Shown: in pieces, positions 1 to 8,695 of the stretch | Position numbering within the stretch: the first letter of the stretch is position 1 | How the letters are laid out: each line of letters opens with the position of its first letter | Assembly (NCBI GenBank): GCA_028278225.1 | Contig: JANQEU010000019.1 | Location: 1 to 33,341 of the forward strand | Reading direction: 5' to 3' | Length of the DNA: 33,341 bases | From: Cyclobacteriaceae bacterium | GTDB lineage: Bacteria; Bacteroidota; Bacteroidia; Cytophagales; Cyclobacteriaceae | Notes under the pieces: model-generated | What the model saw: only the letters and a program-made list of their open reading frames with translations | What the model was told of the DNA's origin: nothing | Database searches by the model: none | Position numbers and translations under genes: made by a program

Positions 1-190
1 TGCTTGAAATAATGATTTCAAACTTATGAAAGTGAAAAGATATCTCATTTTATTCGATATGACTGTTTTTTTGAGGTTGTTATCTCGAACTCACGTTAAG
101 TATCTAAACCAGGTTTCGACAAGCTCAACCCGACAGTTCATTAGGCTTTTGGAAGACTGCCACTGCCTCCAAAATAACCTTTTTCAAAAA
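1..190. repeat. Intergenic direct repeat, copy 1
   Basis: About 190 bases that recur at 633-844 with few differences. The block carries the string GACTGTTTTTTTGAGGTT (61-78) followed by CGAACTCACGTT (86-97) and a segment like TTCGACAAGCTCAACC. The copy starts at or before the window edge. It is non-coding as far as I can judge: the only open frame through it (26-349) has no recognisable domain and runs through repeats. The role is unknown; it looks like a dispersed intergenic repeat family. Confidence 0.85.
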
Positions 191-311
191 CTAATTGACC
201 TGAACTTCGGGATAAGAACTGTCAAAAGAAGTCCGCAAGAGTGTCACGGCGGGATTCTTTTGATCAAATCGATGAGATGGAATGAGATTCCTGAACTCTG
301 CTACGCTTCGT

Positions 312-346
312 CAGGAATGACGGTTGATTATAAAGCGTCATTCCTG
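312..346. repeat. Perfect 11-bp inverted repeat
   Basis: Arms CAGGAATGACG (312-322) and CGTCATTCCTG (336-346) pair perfectly around a 13-base loop. No T-run follows on either side, so it is more likely a repeat-family palindrome than an intrinsic terminator. Confidence 0.7.
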
Positions 347-525
347 TGAACCTCCGGGGAGGTATTGCGCCGGGGTGATACAGGAATCTCACTATACTAG
401 ATCAGATGATTGCGAAAGGAAGATATGTTATGTAACGGGAGTGATCAAAGGTGAGGAATTACTGACGGACAACCTTTAAATATATTTTTTTTGTCACATT
501 GAGCCTGTCGAAATGTGCATTAAGT

Positions 526-583
526 AACGTGAGTTCGGGTTAAGGAATACAAGATTTGTGTCCCAAACCTCAAAAAAACAGTC
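526..583. repeat. Inverted fragment of the flanking repeat
   Basis: AACGTGAGTTCG (526-537) and AACCTCAAAAAAACAGTC (566-583) are the reverse complements of two strings that are adjacent in both direct-repeat copies (86-97 and 61-78 in copy 1). Here they are separated by about 28 unrelated bases instead of 7. So the repeat family occurs three times in 850 bases, once inverted. Confidence 0.75.
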
Positions 584-632
584 TTTTCGACGAAGGAGGT
601 GCTCGACAGAGAAATCTTTCCAGATCATAATA

Positions 633-844
633 TGCTTGAGATAATGATTTTAAACTTATGAAAGTGAAAAGATATCTCACCTGCCTGTCCGACAAGGCAG
701 GTTTTATTCGATATGACTGTTTTTTTGAGGTTGTTATCTCGAACTCACGTTAAGTATCTAAACCAGGTTTCGACATGCTCAACCTGACAGTTCATTAGGC
801 TTTGGGAAGACTACCACTGCCTCCAAAATAACCATATTCAAAAA
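633..844. repeat. Intergenic direct repeat, copy 2
   Basis: Second copy of the 1-190 block, with the same order of landmarks. It is longer by 22 bases because a small palindrome is inserted at 680-701. It ends about ten bases before the stop codon of the acetyltransferase gene, so this repeat forms the immediate 3' flank of that operon. Confidence 0.85.
680..701. repeat. 22-bp palindrome inserted in repeat copy 2
   Basis: Arms CCTGCCT (680-686) and AGGCAGG (695-701) flank a short partly self-complementary centre. In copy 1 the bases on either side (TATCTCA and TTTTATTCG, 41-55) are directly joined, so copy 1 is the empty site and copy 2 the occupied site. This is direct evidence of insertion, or precise loss, of a tiny palindromic element. 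Confidence 0.8.
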
Positions 845-854
845 ACCAAGATGT

Positions 855-1400
855 TCAAAGCCTGATCACCATAACATTCCTCCTTTTACCGGCCTTATGC
901 CTGAACTCAAAACCCAGATCTTCAAAAACAGGTCTAAAGCCCATGAACCGGTAGCTCGGAGAACCAACATAGGTCGGGTACGCTTCCAGGTATTCGGCGT
1001 CGTTTTCTCTCGCATATTGAATAGCCCCGGAAATCAATTTCCTGCTTAGGTCCCGCCCCCTGTGCGCTCTTTGGATGAAGAAACACACCAGCGACCAGAC
1101 TTTATCGATAGCGGGATCTCCGCCTAATTCTTTAAATGACTCACGCGGAGCAACCGAACACCACGCGATTGGATCGTTTTGATAATATCCGATAAGACCA
1201 ACGGGTGTTCCATTTGTAACATACTTTTTGAGCGATGCCTTCTTTTGTGCCTTTACCGATGGAAAGTCGCCTGATGCCATTTTCCGCCACACCATGCACC
1301 AGCAATAGTGAGGACCGCCTTTGCCCTCAAACAGCTGCACCAGGTCAGGCCAGTTGCCGGAGGTCACGGGTCTTATTTCAAATTCTTCAATATTCGTCAA
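855..1400 (-). CDS. GNAT family N-acetyltransferase
   Basis: A 181-aa single-domain protein predicted to transfer an acetyl group from acetyl-CoA to an unknown amine. The GNAT core is recognisable: a beta strand and acetyl-CoA-binding loop near residues 101-121 (VWSLVCFFIQ then RAHRGRDLSRKL), and a C-terminal YRFMGF segment typical of the fold. Near the N terminus is a CWCMVWR motif (33-39) shared by a GNAT subgroup. The pyrophosphate loop reads RGRDLS, with Asp where family members usually have Gly, so activity may be altered. It starts 4 bases after the stop of the molybdopterin subunit gene and is probably the last gene of that operon. The substrate cannot be inferred. Confidence 0.85.
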   Translation of the reverse strand: MTNIEEFEIRPVTSGNWPDLVQLFEGKGGPHYCWCMVWRKMASGDFPSVKAQKKASLKKYVTNGTPVGLIGYYQNDPIAWCSVAPRESFKELGGDPAIDKVWSLVCFFIQRAHRGRDLSRKLISGAIQYARENDAEYLEAYPTYVGSPSYRFMGFRPVFEDLGFEFRHKAGKRRNVMVIRL

Positions 1401-1404
1401 AGCC

Positions 1405-3546
1405 CTAACTGATCTTCCTAAGATCCACAGGCAGCTTTCGAATTCTTCTACCGGTCAGATCAAAGATCGCATTGACCAGGGCAGGCGCCACTGTCGGAAG
1501 CCCGCTCTCTCCGGCTCCGTCAGGATCAGCAGTACTTTGTATGATATGGGTGACGATCTCAGGACATTCCCCGATCCTTAAAAGCGGATAAGTATCGAAA
1601 TTCTGCTCCGCTATCCTGCCCTTTTCGATGGTGAGCCCATAGTATGCGGCTGTCAGTCCCATGACCACCGACCCCTCTGTTTGGGCTTTGACTGTATCAG
1701 GATTGACACAGATCCCCAGATCCAACGCAGTGGTGATCTTCGTGGGTTTGACCCTGCCGTCTTTCCTTTCCACTTCCACTACCATGGCAAAATGCGCACC
1801 TGAACGTTCGCAGATGGCAACACCACGACCTGTGTTTGGTTTTTTGGTCCCATACCAATTCGTTTTCTCAGCCACTACTTCCAATACTTTTCGGAATCGT
1901 GCGTGATCTTTCATCATTTCCAGTCTGAAATCCAATGGATCTTTCCCCGCCTTTACCGCCAATTCATCGATGAAGGATTCATGTGCAAAGGGATTGGTCG
2001 AGTGATAAACCGCCCTCCAGTAGGATATGGGGACGTACAATTTCCTAAGAACGCCGCGTACCGCTAGGTTGGTAATAGCGTATTCCGTATTTATACCGCC
2101 CATCAATTGCCGCCCTGCGGTCATATTTTCTCCGGTCTGGTTTCGAATCTCCTGGGATACTACTTTGTGTTCCAGGGCGACAACTTTACCGTTTTTGAGG
2201 ACACCTCTCATGACATTCAGTGAACATGCCCTGAACGGTCCCTGGGTCTGGTCGTCTTCCCGGGTCCAGGTAACTTTAACCGGCACTCCCGCTTTTTTTG
2301 AAAGATCGGCGGCCTCTTCGGCTACGTCTGTCAAGGACCTCCGGCCAAAACCCCCACCCATGAAGGTGTAATTGATCTTCACATTTTCTTCCGGGATCTC
2401 CAGTTGTTTTGCAAGGTAAGACCTTATGCCGTTCGGATTCTGGGTCGAACCCCAGAACTCGGCGCTATTGTTCTTTACGCTCACAATGGCATTCATAGGT
2501 TCCATCGGAACATGCGACTGATAGGGTGCTTCGTAAGAGGCTTCCATCACTTCCTGTGATTTGCTAAAAACCTCATAGGCATTACCTCTGGAAAACAGTT
2601 CGTCTCCTTTTCCATTTGAAGCTTTCCTGAATTCTTCCATAATGGATGCGGAAGTATTCGATTCCAGGTCGCCATTGTTCCACCTCACCTTCAATGCCTT
2701 TCTTCCCTGTTCCGCAGCCCAGTAGCTTTCAGCCAAAACAGCCACTCCTTCACGGTTTCTGCCAAAGACATTCCTTTGGGTTTTGAAAACATGTTTCACA
2801 CCGGGAACCGCAAGCACCTCTTTTTCGTTGAAATCCAACACTTCACCAAGAAATACAGGTGATCGCTCTATGGACGCATGCAGCATTCCAGGAACGGAGA
2901 TGTCAATACCGTAGATAGCTTTTCCATTGGTTTTTAAAGGAATGTCCTGCCGGGGAACGGATTGACCTATTACGCTGAAGTTTTCAGGATCTTTTAGCTT
3001 TGGTTCCTCGGGGGCTTTCAATTTGCTCGCAGCTTCCACCAGTTCACCGTAGGATAATGATTTGCCTGACGAAGAACAGGTGACAACTCCATTCTTAGCC
3101 ACACAATCGGAAATGGTAGTTCCCCATTGATCCGCGGCAGCCTGCAGAAGTATTTCTTTGGCCGCGGCTCCCATTTTCCTAAGCTTTTCAAATTCATTTT
3201 GAATGCTATGACTGCCCACGACCATTTGCCAGCCGTACTTTTCCTGATCTGCTTCCGATTGTTTTATAATGACATTATTGATATCCACTTCCAGTTCCTC
3301 CGCCAGGATCATTGGAATGGACTGAAACGTGCCCTGTCCCATTTCAGGTCTGTGATTGAACAAAGTGACTCTGCTATTCTGACCAATAGATATAAATTGG
3401 TTCAGGGCAAGGGAAACATCATTTGAAATGTTGGCGATCCTTTCTTCACCCCTGGATCCGGGCACACAACCTACTGCAAGGAATACACCGGACACCGATG
3501 TAAGCTGCATGAATTTTCGTCTTGAAATCGTTGAGGTTTTCATCAT
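1405..3546 (-). CDS. Molybdopterin-binding oxidoreductase, large subunit (IorB/xanthine dehydrogenase family)
   Basis: A 713-aa large subunit of a two-component molybdenum hydroxylase, closest in architecture to isoquinoline 1-oxidoreductase beta subunits. It would hydroxylate an N-heterocycle or aldehyde using water and pass electrons to the adjacent 2Fe-2S subunit. The N terminus has a twin-arginine motif (SRRKFM, 8-13), a hydrophobic stretch and a lipobox-like LAVGC (Cys27), so it is probably a folded TAT-exported lipoprotein. Family landmarks are the hammerhead segment GMLHASIERSPV, the cofactor loops STQNPNG and GGGFGRRSL, and the catalytic-Glu loop GAGESGLP (Glu about 680). No FAD subunit is nearby, as is normal for this subfamily. 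It lies 2 bases after the Fe-S gene. The substrate is unknown. Confidence 0.93.
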   Translation of the reverse strand: MMKTSTISRRKFMQLTSVSGVFLAVGCVPGSRGEERIANISNDVSLALNQFISIGQNSRVTLFNHRPEMGQGTFQSIPMILAEELEVDINNVIIKQSEADQEKYGWQMVVGSHSIQNEFEKLRKMGAAAKEILLQAAADQWGTTISDCVAKNGVVTCSSSGKSLSYGELVEAASKLKAPEEPKLKDPENFSVIGQSVPRQDIPLKTNGKAIYGIDISVPGMLHASIERSPVFLGEVLDFNEKEVLAVPGVKHVFKTQRNVFGRNREGVAVLAESYWAAEQGRKALKVRWNNGDLESNTSASIMEEFRKASNGKGDELFSRGNAYEVFSKSQEVMEASYEAPYQSHVPMEPMNAIVSVKNNSAEFWGSTQNPNGIRSYLAKQLEIPEENVKINYTFMGGGFGRRSLTDVAEEAADLSKKAGVPVKVTWTREDDQTQGPFRACSLNVMRGVLKNGKVVALEHKVVSQEIRNQTGENMTAGRQLMGGINTEYAITNLAVRGVLRKLYVPISYWRAVYHSTNPFAHESFIDELAVKAGKDPLDFRLEMMKDHARFRKVLEVVAEKTNWYGTKKPNTGRGVAICERSGAHFAMVVEVERKDGRVKPTKITTALDLGICVNPDTVKAQTEGSVVMGLTAAYYGLTIEKGRIAEQNFDTYPLLRIGECPEIVTHIIQSTADPDGAGESGLPTVAPALVNAIFDLTGRRIRKLPVDLRKIS

Positions 3547-3548
3547 CC

Positions 3549-4004
3549 TTAAATTTTAGCGGCCTTTTTGATTGCTCGTCTAATTCTCGGATATGTGCCG
3601 CATCTGCAAAGTACGCCACTCATGGCATCATCAATTTCCGCATCAGATGGGTTCGAATTTTTATCCAGCAACGCTACGGCGCTCATGATCTGACCGGATT
3701 GGCAGTAGCCGCACTGCGGCACCTGCTCCTCGATCCAGGCCTGTTGCACGGGATGTTCGTTGTCTTTGGCTAAACCCTCAACAGTTGTAATTTCCAGGCC
3801 CTCAACAGCAGCAGTTGTTACAGCACAGGATCGAATGGGGCCACCATCCACCAAAACGGTGCACGAGCCGCATTGCGCAATGCCACATCCGAATTTTGTC
3901 CCGGTAAGACCTGCATAATCGCGAATCGCCCACAGAAGAGGCATTTGCGGGTCAACATCCACAGATTTCTTCTCCCCGTTCAGGAGTAGTTCTATCACAG
4001 CCAT
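3549..4004 (-). CDS. 2Fe-2S subunit of the molybdenum hydroxylase (IorA-like)
   Basis: A 151-aa small subunit carrying two 2Fe-2S clusters that move electrons away from the molybdenum site. The N-terminal plant-ferredoxin-type cluster is held by Cys40, Cys45, Cys48 and Cys60 (CGIAQCGSC then C). The C-terminal helical domain carries the second set at Cys98, Cys101, Cys133 and Cys135 (CGYC then CRC). Length and order match isoquinoline 1-oxidoreductase alpha subunits. It has no export signal of its own and presumably travels through TAT bound to the large subunit, which does. It is first in the operon Fe-S subunit, Mo subunit, GNAT. Confidence 0.95.
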   Translation of the reverse strand: MAVIELLLNGEKKSVDVDPQMPLLWAIRDYAGLTGTKFGCGIAQCGSCTVLVDGGPIRSCAVTTAAVEGLEITTVEGLAKDNEHPVQQAWIEEQVPQCGYCQSGQIMSAVALLDKNSNPSDAEIDDAMSGVLCRCGTYPRIRRAIKKAAKI

Positions 4005-4147
4005 AAGTATTTCGAATTGATCAAAAGACCAATTTAATCATTCGCAGGCTGAATTATATGTAATTGTACACCAAAGGCAGGTAGCTTAATGCTTATGTCG
4101 ACCCAAATACACGATCACTATTTCCAAAAAGCTGTTATTTGAAATAC

Positions 4148-5506
4148 TCAACTAATAAAAACAGTCTTGGCATTCACAAATTCCCGGATGCCATGCCAAC
4201 TGAGTTCACGGCCGTAACCTGAACGCTTTGTCCCTCCAAACGGCAACCGGGGATCTGATTTGACCATGGAATTAATGAACACTGCGCCATCGTCAAAGTC
4301 CTTCACAGACCTGGAAGCTTCCTCCACATTCTCAGTGAATATTGTCACGCCAAGGCCAAAGGCGGACAGATTGGACAGTGTGATGGCTTCCTCCAGATTG
4401 TCAACTTCTATAAAAGCGGCAACAGGTCCAAACAGCTCCTCATCAAATGCCGGCATTCCCGGCTTTACTTCCGTTAGCATTGTAGGCTCGAAATAAGCGC
4501 CCTGCCTGTTTCCCCCCAGCAGGAGCTTCGCACCCATTCCTATGGACTCGCGTACCTGGTCTTCCAGTTTTTCCGCAAGGTCAACCCGGGCGAGCGGCCC
4601 GATTGTAGTCAACTCATCAAGCGGATCCCCGGGCTGAAAGTTGATCAACTTCTCTTTAAATTTCTCAAGATAAGCGGAAGCAATTCCCTTTTGAAGCATA
4701 AACCGCTTGGCAGCGATGCAACTCTGACCATTGTTTTGCATTCTGCCTGTAATGCCCTCCTGAACTGCTTTTTCCAGGTTGGCGTCTTCCAATACTATGA
4801 ATGCATTGCTCCCTCCCAACTCCAAAACTGCCTTTTTAATGGCACTCCCTGCCTGCGAGGCCACTTGTGCCCCGGCAGTATCACTACCTGTTAATGTGAC
4901 GGCTTTTACCCTCGGATCCTGTATGATCTCCGGAACTTTGTCAATATCCACAATGAGATTTTGAAATACGCCGTCGGGATATCCCACCTTACGGAAGATC
5001 TCCTCTATCATCAGGGACGTACCGAAAACGTTCGGCGCATGCTTAAGTAATGCCACATTGCCGGCCATAAGCGCCGGGGCCAAAAACCTCAGTACCTGCC
5101 ACCATGGAAAATTCCAGGGCATGATCGCAAGGATAACTCCCAGGGGCTCATAGCTTACATAACTCTTTGAGGCCGGGGATTCAATTATCTCATCCCTGAG
5201 GAACTGTTCCGCATTTTCAGCATAGAATTCACATACCCATGCACATTTCTCCAGTTCCGCCTTCGATTGCAGAATGGGTTTACCCATTTCTTCCGTGATA
5301 GTTGCAGCATATTTATCAATGCCGGATCTTAGTTCCCCGGAAACTTTTGCCAATAAACCGGCCCTGTATTGGAAAGGAGTTTCTTTCCACTTTTTAAAGG
5401 CTTCTTCGGAATTTTCCAGCTTTCGACGGAGTTCTTCGGACGAAAACGCTTCGTATGTTCCGATCTCCTGTAAATTATAGGGATTTATCGTTTTGAACGT
5501 CTTCAT
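4148..5506 (-). CDS. NAD(P)-dependent succinate-semialdehyde dehydrogenase family protein
   Basis: A 452-aa aldehyde dehydrogenase of the short succinate-semialdehyde group (length like Sad/YneI rather than long GabD). It would oxidise succinate semialdehyde or a similar aldehyde to the acid with NAD(P)+. Visible landmarks: PWNFPWW with the oxyanion Asn at about 132, the GSDTAG nucleotide loop near 207-212, general-base Glu229 in LELGGSN, nucleophile Cys263 in NNGQSC, and the C-terminal PFGGTKRSGYGRE. No signal peptide, so cytosolic. It is separated by 143 bases from the Fe-S subunit gene and is divergent from the symporter gene, so it may be transcribed alone or with the genes after it. Confidence 0.9.
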   Translation of the reverse strand: MKTFKTINPYNLQEIGTYEAFSSEELRRKLENSEEAFKKWKETPFQYRAGLLAKVSGELRSGIDKYAATITEEMGKPILQSKAELEKCAWVCEFYAENAEQFLRDEIIESPASKSYVSYEPLGVILAIMPWNFPWWQVLRFLAPALMAGNVALLKHAPNVFGTSLMIEEIFRKVGYPDGVFQNLIVDIDKVPEIIQDPRVKAVTLTGSDTAGAQVASQAGSAIKKAVLELGGSNAFIVLEDANLEKAVQEGITGRMQNNGQSCIAAKRFMLQKGIASAYLEKFKEKLINFQPGDPLDELTTIGPLARVDLAEKLEDQVRESIGMGAKLLLGGNRQGAYFEPTMLTEVKPGMPAFDEELFGPVAAFIEVDNLEEAITLSNLSAFGLGVTIFTENVEEASRSVKDFDDGAVFINSMVKSDPRLPFGGTKRSGYGRELSWHGIREFVNAKTVFIS

Positions 5507-5831
5507 GCATTCGTTGTCGGATTGTCGTGAAATGGTGAAATACTGTGATATCTCCTACATGCCAATTAATGAAATTTTGATCACAACAAATAACAAATTG
5601 ACGGAAAAGAATACAGTTGTACCCCGGAGGAGCGTTGCCTTGCAGCGTGATTACTTCCACCACGGCAATAACTCCGGACAGGACGTTGTTCTGTTTCATC
5701 AGCGTCATAATTGGGTTAATAAAGAGAATCCGGTAATCATTACACTTGGAAAGGATTTAATGTAGAATTTTTCTTTTGCATAAGTTTGTCCGGACTGAAC
5801 GCATTTTGTCAAAAAAACCTAATCACAATCG
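5507..5831. other. Divergent intergenic region
   Basis: A 325-base gap between the divergently transcribed dehydrogenase and symporter genes. Short open frames occur on both strands but have no recognisable content and overlap each other. The region presumably holds both promoters. The only motif I can point to is TAAGTTTG at 5781-5788. Confidence 0.5.
5781..5788 (+). promoter_or_regulatory. Candidate -7 element of the symporter-MIOX operon
   Basis: TAAGTTTG fits the Bacteroidota sigma-A -7 consensus TAnnTTTG and lies 43 bases before the symporter ATG. No TTG is found at the expected 19-21 base distance upstream, so this is a weak call. Confidence 0.3.
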
Positions 5832-7436
5832 ATGATCACGCTTCTATCTTTTATCCTTTTCACGGGGTTCGTAGCGATCTATTCCGCATGGAGACTTAAA
5901 AAGCAGAACCTTGATTCAAAGGACGGATATTTTCTTGGCGGGAGGAGCCTGACAGGGGTGGTCATTGCCGGCTCTATGCTTTTGACGAATATATCCACGG
6001 AGCACTTGATCGGAATGAACGGATCTTCCTACAGAAACGGGGCCATAATAATTGCATGGGAAGTCACTTCGGCAATCGCTTTGGTGGTCGGCGCATTGTA
6101 TTTTGTACCAAGGTATCTGAAAATGGGCTTGACCACTATTCCCGAATTTCTTGAAAACAGATTCAACCCACTGGCGCGGACGCTGATTGCCGCCCTGCTC
6201 ATAGTTTCATTTGTCGTAACGCTTCTCCCGATCGTCCTGTACACGGGGGCGATCAATATTGAGTCCGTCTTCGAGATATCCGATCTCCTGAACATCAATA
6301 AGGATCAGGGGATCTGGCTTACTGTAGTTGTGGTTGGTTCCGTAGGTGCCGTTTATGCAATATTCGGCGGTCTCAAGATGGTAGCCATTTCCGACACACT
6401 CAACGGATATGGTTTGCTGATTGCAGGATTACTTGTGCCCGTTTTGGCCCTGGTGGACATCGGAGACGGCAACATGGTGGACGGGCTGATCTCGGTCTTC
6501 AGGGATAGTCCTGAAAAATTCAACGTCATCAGCAGCGAGCCATCAATTGGAATGGGATCAAGAACTTCGATATTACCTTTTGAAGTCTTGTTTACCGGAT
6601 TGATTATCAATCAGTTATATTTCTGGACGATGCATCAATCCATCGTCCAGCGTGCCTTGGGGGCTGTTAACCTGAAAGAAGCACAAAAAGGACTTCTTTT
6701 CACAGGGGTATTAAAGATTATGATCCCCCTTGTCGTGGTACTTCCGGGGATCATCGGGTTCTATTATTTCGGAGATAGCCTGTATCACAGTCAGGATAGC
6801 GTTTACCCGCTATTGGTGAAGAGAGTACTGCCTGTTTGGATGACGGGTTTTTTTGTAGCCGTGATCGTGGGTGCAATTCTCAGCACATTCAACAGTGCAC
6901 TGAACAGTGCAGCAACAATTTTCAGTCTTGGCATTTACAAAAGATACATTGATGTAAAAGCTACCGATCACAAATTGGTCGTCGTTGGCAAGTGGACCTC
7001 TACTGCACTGGCCATATTCTCGATCTGTATCGCTCCTTTTGTAGCCAAAGCTCCCGAAGGACTGTATCAGCTACTTCAGCAATTGAATGGCATATTCTTC
7101 ATCCCGATGGCAAGCGTCATCATCGCGGGCTTTTTCTTTCCATACGTATCGTCAACAGGTGCCATTTCCGGCTTGGGGTTCGGTCTGATCTTTTACATCC
7201 TGGTTTATTATATCTTCGACTTGAACCTCCATTTTGTACATATATGGGGCATTGAATTCCTGCTGAACGTTGTGATCATGCATCTGGTATCTGTTTTTTA
7301 TCCGCGTACTAATCCATACAAGATCCGGGATCTGGGTATATTAGATGTGACAGAATGGAAATATGCCAGGCCATTTGGCTTATTTCTCGTTATCTTGACG
7401 ATAGCAATTTATATCGCACTCGGTAATGTAGGTTAA
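5832..7436 (+). CDS. Sodium:solute symporter (SSS family), probable inositol or sugar uptake
   Basis: A 534-aa polytopic inner-membrane protein of the sodium:solute symporter family, with many hydrophobic helices along its whole length. Landmarks are the N-terminal DGYFLGGRSL, the ISTEHLIGMNGSSYRNG stretch in the first helices, which resembles sugar-transporting SSS members, and the helix-8 region FNSALNSAATIFSLGIYKRY, where SSS proteins bind sodium. It couples sodium influx to solute uptake. The stop codon is only 4 bases before the myo-inositol oxygenase start, which makes myo-inositol the most economical guess for the substrate; this is context, not motif evidence. Confidence 0.9.
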   Translation: MITLLSFILFTGFVAIYSAWRLKKQNLDSKDGYFLGGRSLTGVVIAGSMLLTNISTEHLIGMNGSSYRNGAIIIAWEVTSAIALVVGALYFVPRYLKMGLTTIPEFLENRFNPLARTLIAALLIVSFVVTLLPIVLYTGAINIESVFEISDLLNINKDQGIWLTVVVVGSVGAVYAIFGGLKMVAISDTLNGYGLLIAGLLVPVLALVDIGDGNMVDGLISVFRDSPEKFNVISSEPSIGMGSRTSILPFEVLFTGLIINQLYFWTMHQSIVQRALGAVNLKEAQKGLLFTGVLKIMIPLVVVLPGIIGFYYFGDSLYHSQDSVYPLLVKRVLPVWMTGFFVAVIVGAILSTFNSALNSAATIFSLGIYKRYIDVKATDHKLVVVGKWTSTALAIFSICIAPFVAKAPEGLYQLLQQLNGIFFIPMASVIIAGFFFPYVSSTGAISGLGFGLIFYILVYYIFDLNLHFVHIWGIEFLLNVVIMHLVSVFYPRTNPYKIRDLGILDVTEWKYARPFGLFLVILTIAIYIALGNVG

Positions 7437-7440
7437 GACC

Positions 7441-8262
7441 ATGGAAATCTCAAAGCATAAAACTTTCAGAAACTACGATCAATCCGAAGACACTGCGGCC
7501 GTTCGCGAGCACTACCGGAAAATGAGGTCAGGACAAACTTTCGATTATGTTCAGCGGATGAAAGCAAAATATCTCAAATATGACAAGCCAATGGTACTTT
7601 GGGATGCAATGGAAAAACTTAACGAATTGATTGACGTCAGCGATCCGGACCTGAACCTTCCCAATATTCAGCACCTCATTCAATCTGCAGAGGCCTTAAA
7701 GTCGGATAACCGGCCGGACTGGATGCAATTGGTGGGCCTGATACATGATCTCGGAAAGGTAATGTATTTATGGGGCTGTGATGAAGACGGAACCAGTCAA
7801 AACGAACAATGGGGATTGGTCGGAGACATCTTTGTGGTGGGCTGCAAACTGCCGGAAAGTTGTGTCTACCCCGAGTTTAATGCTTTGAATCCGGACATGA
7901 GTGATCCCGGGTTCAATACGGATTATGGTATTTACGAGGCGCACTGCGGTCTGGATCAGTTGTCATTGGCCTGGGGCCATGATGAATATCTGTACCAGGT
8001 GCTTAGCCATCATTCCTCAAATAAGATCCCTAAAGAAGGTATGATAATGATAAGATATCATTCTTTCTATCCGTGGCACAATGAAGGCAGTTATTCCCAT
8101 CTCGAAAGTGAAACAGATAAGCTTTACAAAGAATGGGTGCTCGATTTCAATAAGTACGACCTGTATACCAAATCGCCAAAGACATATGACCTGGAGGAGA
8201 TCAAGCCATATTACCTCCCTATCGCAGAGAAATACTTAGGCAGCGGACCCATCTATTGGTGA
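7441..8262 (+). CDS. miox: myo-Inositol oxygenase
   Basis: A 273-aa cytosolic diiron oxygenase that cleaves myo-inositol with O2 to D-glucuronate. It resembles the animal enzyme from end to end: FRNYDQSEDT at the start, SDPDLNLPN, LVGLIHDLGKV, GDIFVVGC, HCGLDQLSLAWGHDEY, IRYHSFYPWH and FNKYDLYTK near the end. The diiron ligands are all present: His78, His102, Asp103, His180, His207 and Asp240, with the substrate-binding Lys106. Length is close to the usual 270-290. It is translationally close to the upstream symporter, suggesting an import-and-oxidise operon. The next steps (glucuronate reduction or isomerisation) are not encoded in this window. Confidence 0.97.
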   Translation: MEISKHKTFRNYDQSEDTAAVREHYRKMRSGQTFDYVQRMKAKYLKYDKPMVLWDAMEKLNELIDVSDPDLNLPNIQHLIQSAEALKSDNRPDWMQLVGLIHDLGKVMYLWGCDEDGTSQNEQWGLVGDIFVVGCKLPESCVYPEFNALNPDMSDPGFNTDYGIYEAHCGLDQLSLAWGHDEYLYQVLSHHSSNKIPKEGMIMIRYHSFYPWHNEGSYSHLESETDKLYKEWVLDFNKYDLYTKSPKTYDLEEIKPYYLPIAEKYLGSGPIYW

Positions 8263-8695
8263 TGGCTCTCCGAAGGGCCGCTCATAATCTTGCCTCTCCA
8301 CTCATTCAGCCAAAGATGGTCCGGCGATGTTCATCAAAGGAAGCAAAAAGGCAGGAGTCAAACACACTGAAGGTACCCTCTCCGTTTCCAGCACTTTACT
8401 AGTCCAGCTGAAAGACTACGGATGAACAGTGTTACCACGTTTCCCCCTATCCGACACCGGCAAAAGAATAATCCTTATCGCGGCCAAAAGACTTCTACCC
8501 AATAAAACATTATGAACTACTTTCATTAACTTACGGTAGTTGACGGGCAAATCCAAAATGATCAAATTGGCCGTTTTTATTGCTGTTCTGATACAGGGCT
8601 TAAATTCTGACAATCGTCAGTTTTCGTTCTGTTCCGTCTCATATCCGTTTGAAAATTTAAATTTTATCTATGCAGGTTAAATAGCATCCCAAAAC
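8263..8695. other. Intergenic region without a supported gene
   Basis: 433 bases between MIOX and korA. A short frame at about 8288-8425 translates to protein-like sequence containing KDGPAMFIKGSKKAGV and ends in a stop, with no start or domain I can name; it could be a decayed gene end. A weak hairpin (GGCTCT/AGGGCC with one wobble pair) follows the MIOX stop but lacks a T-run. The last 60 bases before korA are AT-rich and presumably contain its promoter. Confidence 0.4.

Larger units (their letters stand above)
191..632. other. Non-coding repeat-rich stretch
   Basis: No supported gene. It contains a perfect hairpin at 312-346, an inverted fragment of the flanking direct repeat at 526-583, and short strings of the type GAGCCTGTCGAA, which are inverted versions of the TTCGACAAGCTC string in the repeat copies. 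The stretch lies downstream of the minus-strand acetyltransferase operon, so it may serve as its 3' region. I see no convincing U-tract terminator. Confidence 0.5.

Noticed and set aside
26-349. Open frame of 107 codons in the left repeat region
   Set aside because: It runs through direct-repeat and hairpin sequence, has no recognisable domain and is disrupted in the second repeat copy.
1-850. CRISPR array suspicion from repeated blocks
   Set aside because: Repeats are about 200 bases, only two copies plus an inverted piece, with no regular spacers and no cas genes.
5475-5765. Two overlapping short frames in the divergent promoter region
   Set aside because: They overlap on opposite strands, lack recognisable content and occupy the expected promoter area.
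8288-8425. Protein-like frame ending in a stop, possible 3' relic of a gene
   Set aside because: Only about 45 codons with no nameable family and no upstream continuation; kept as a remark in the intergenic entry.
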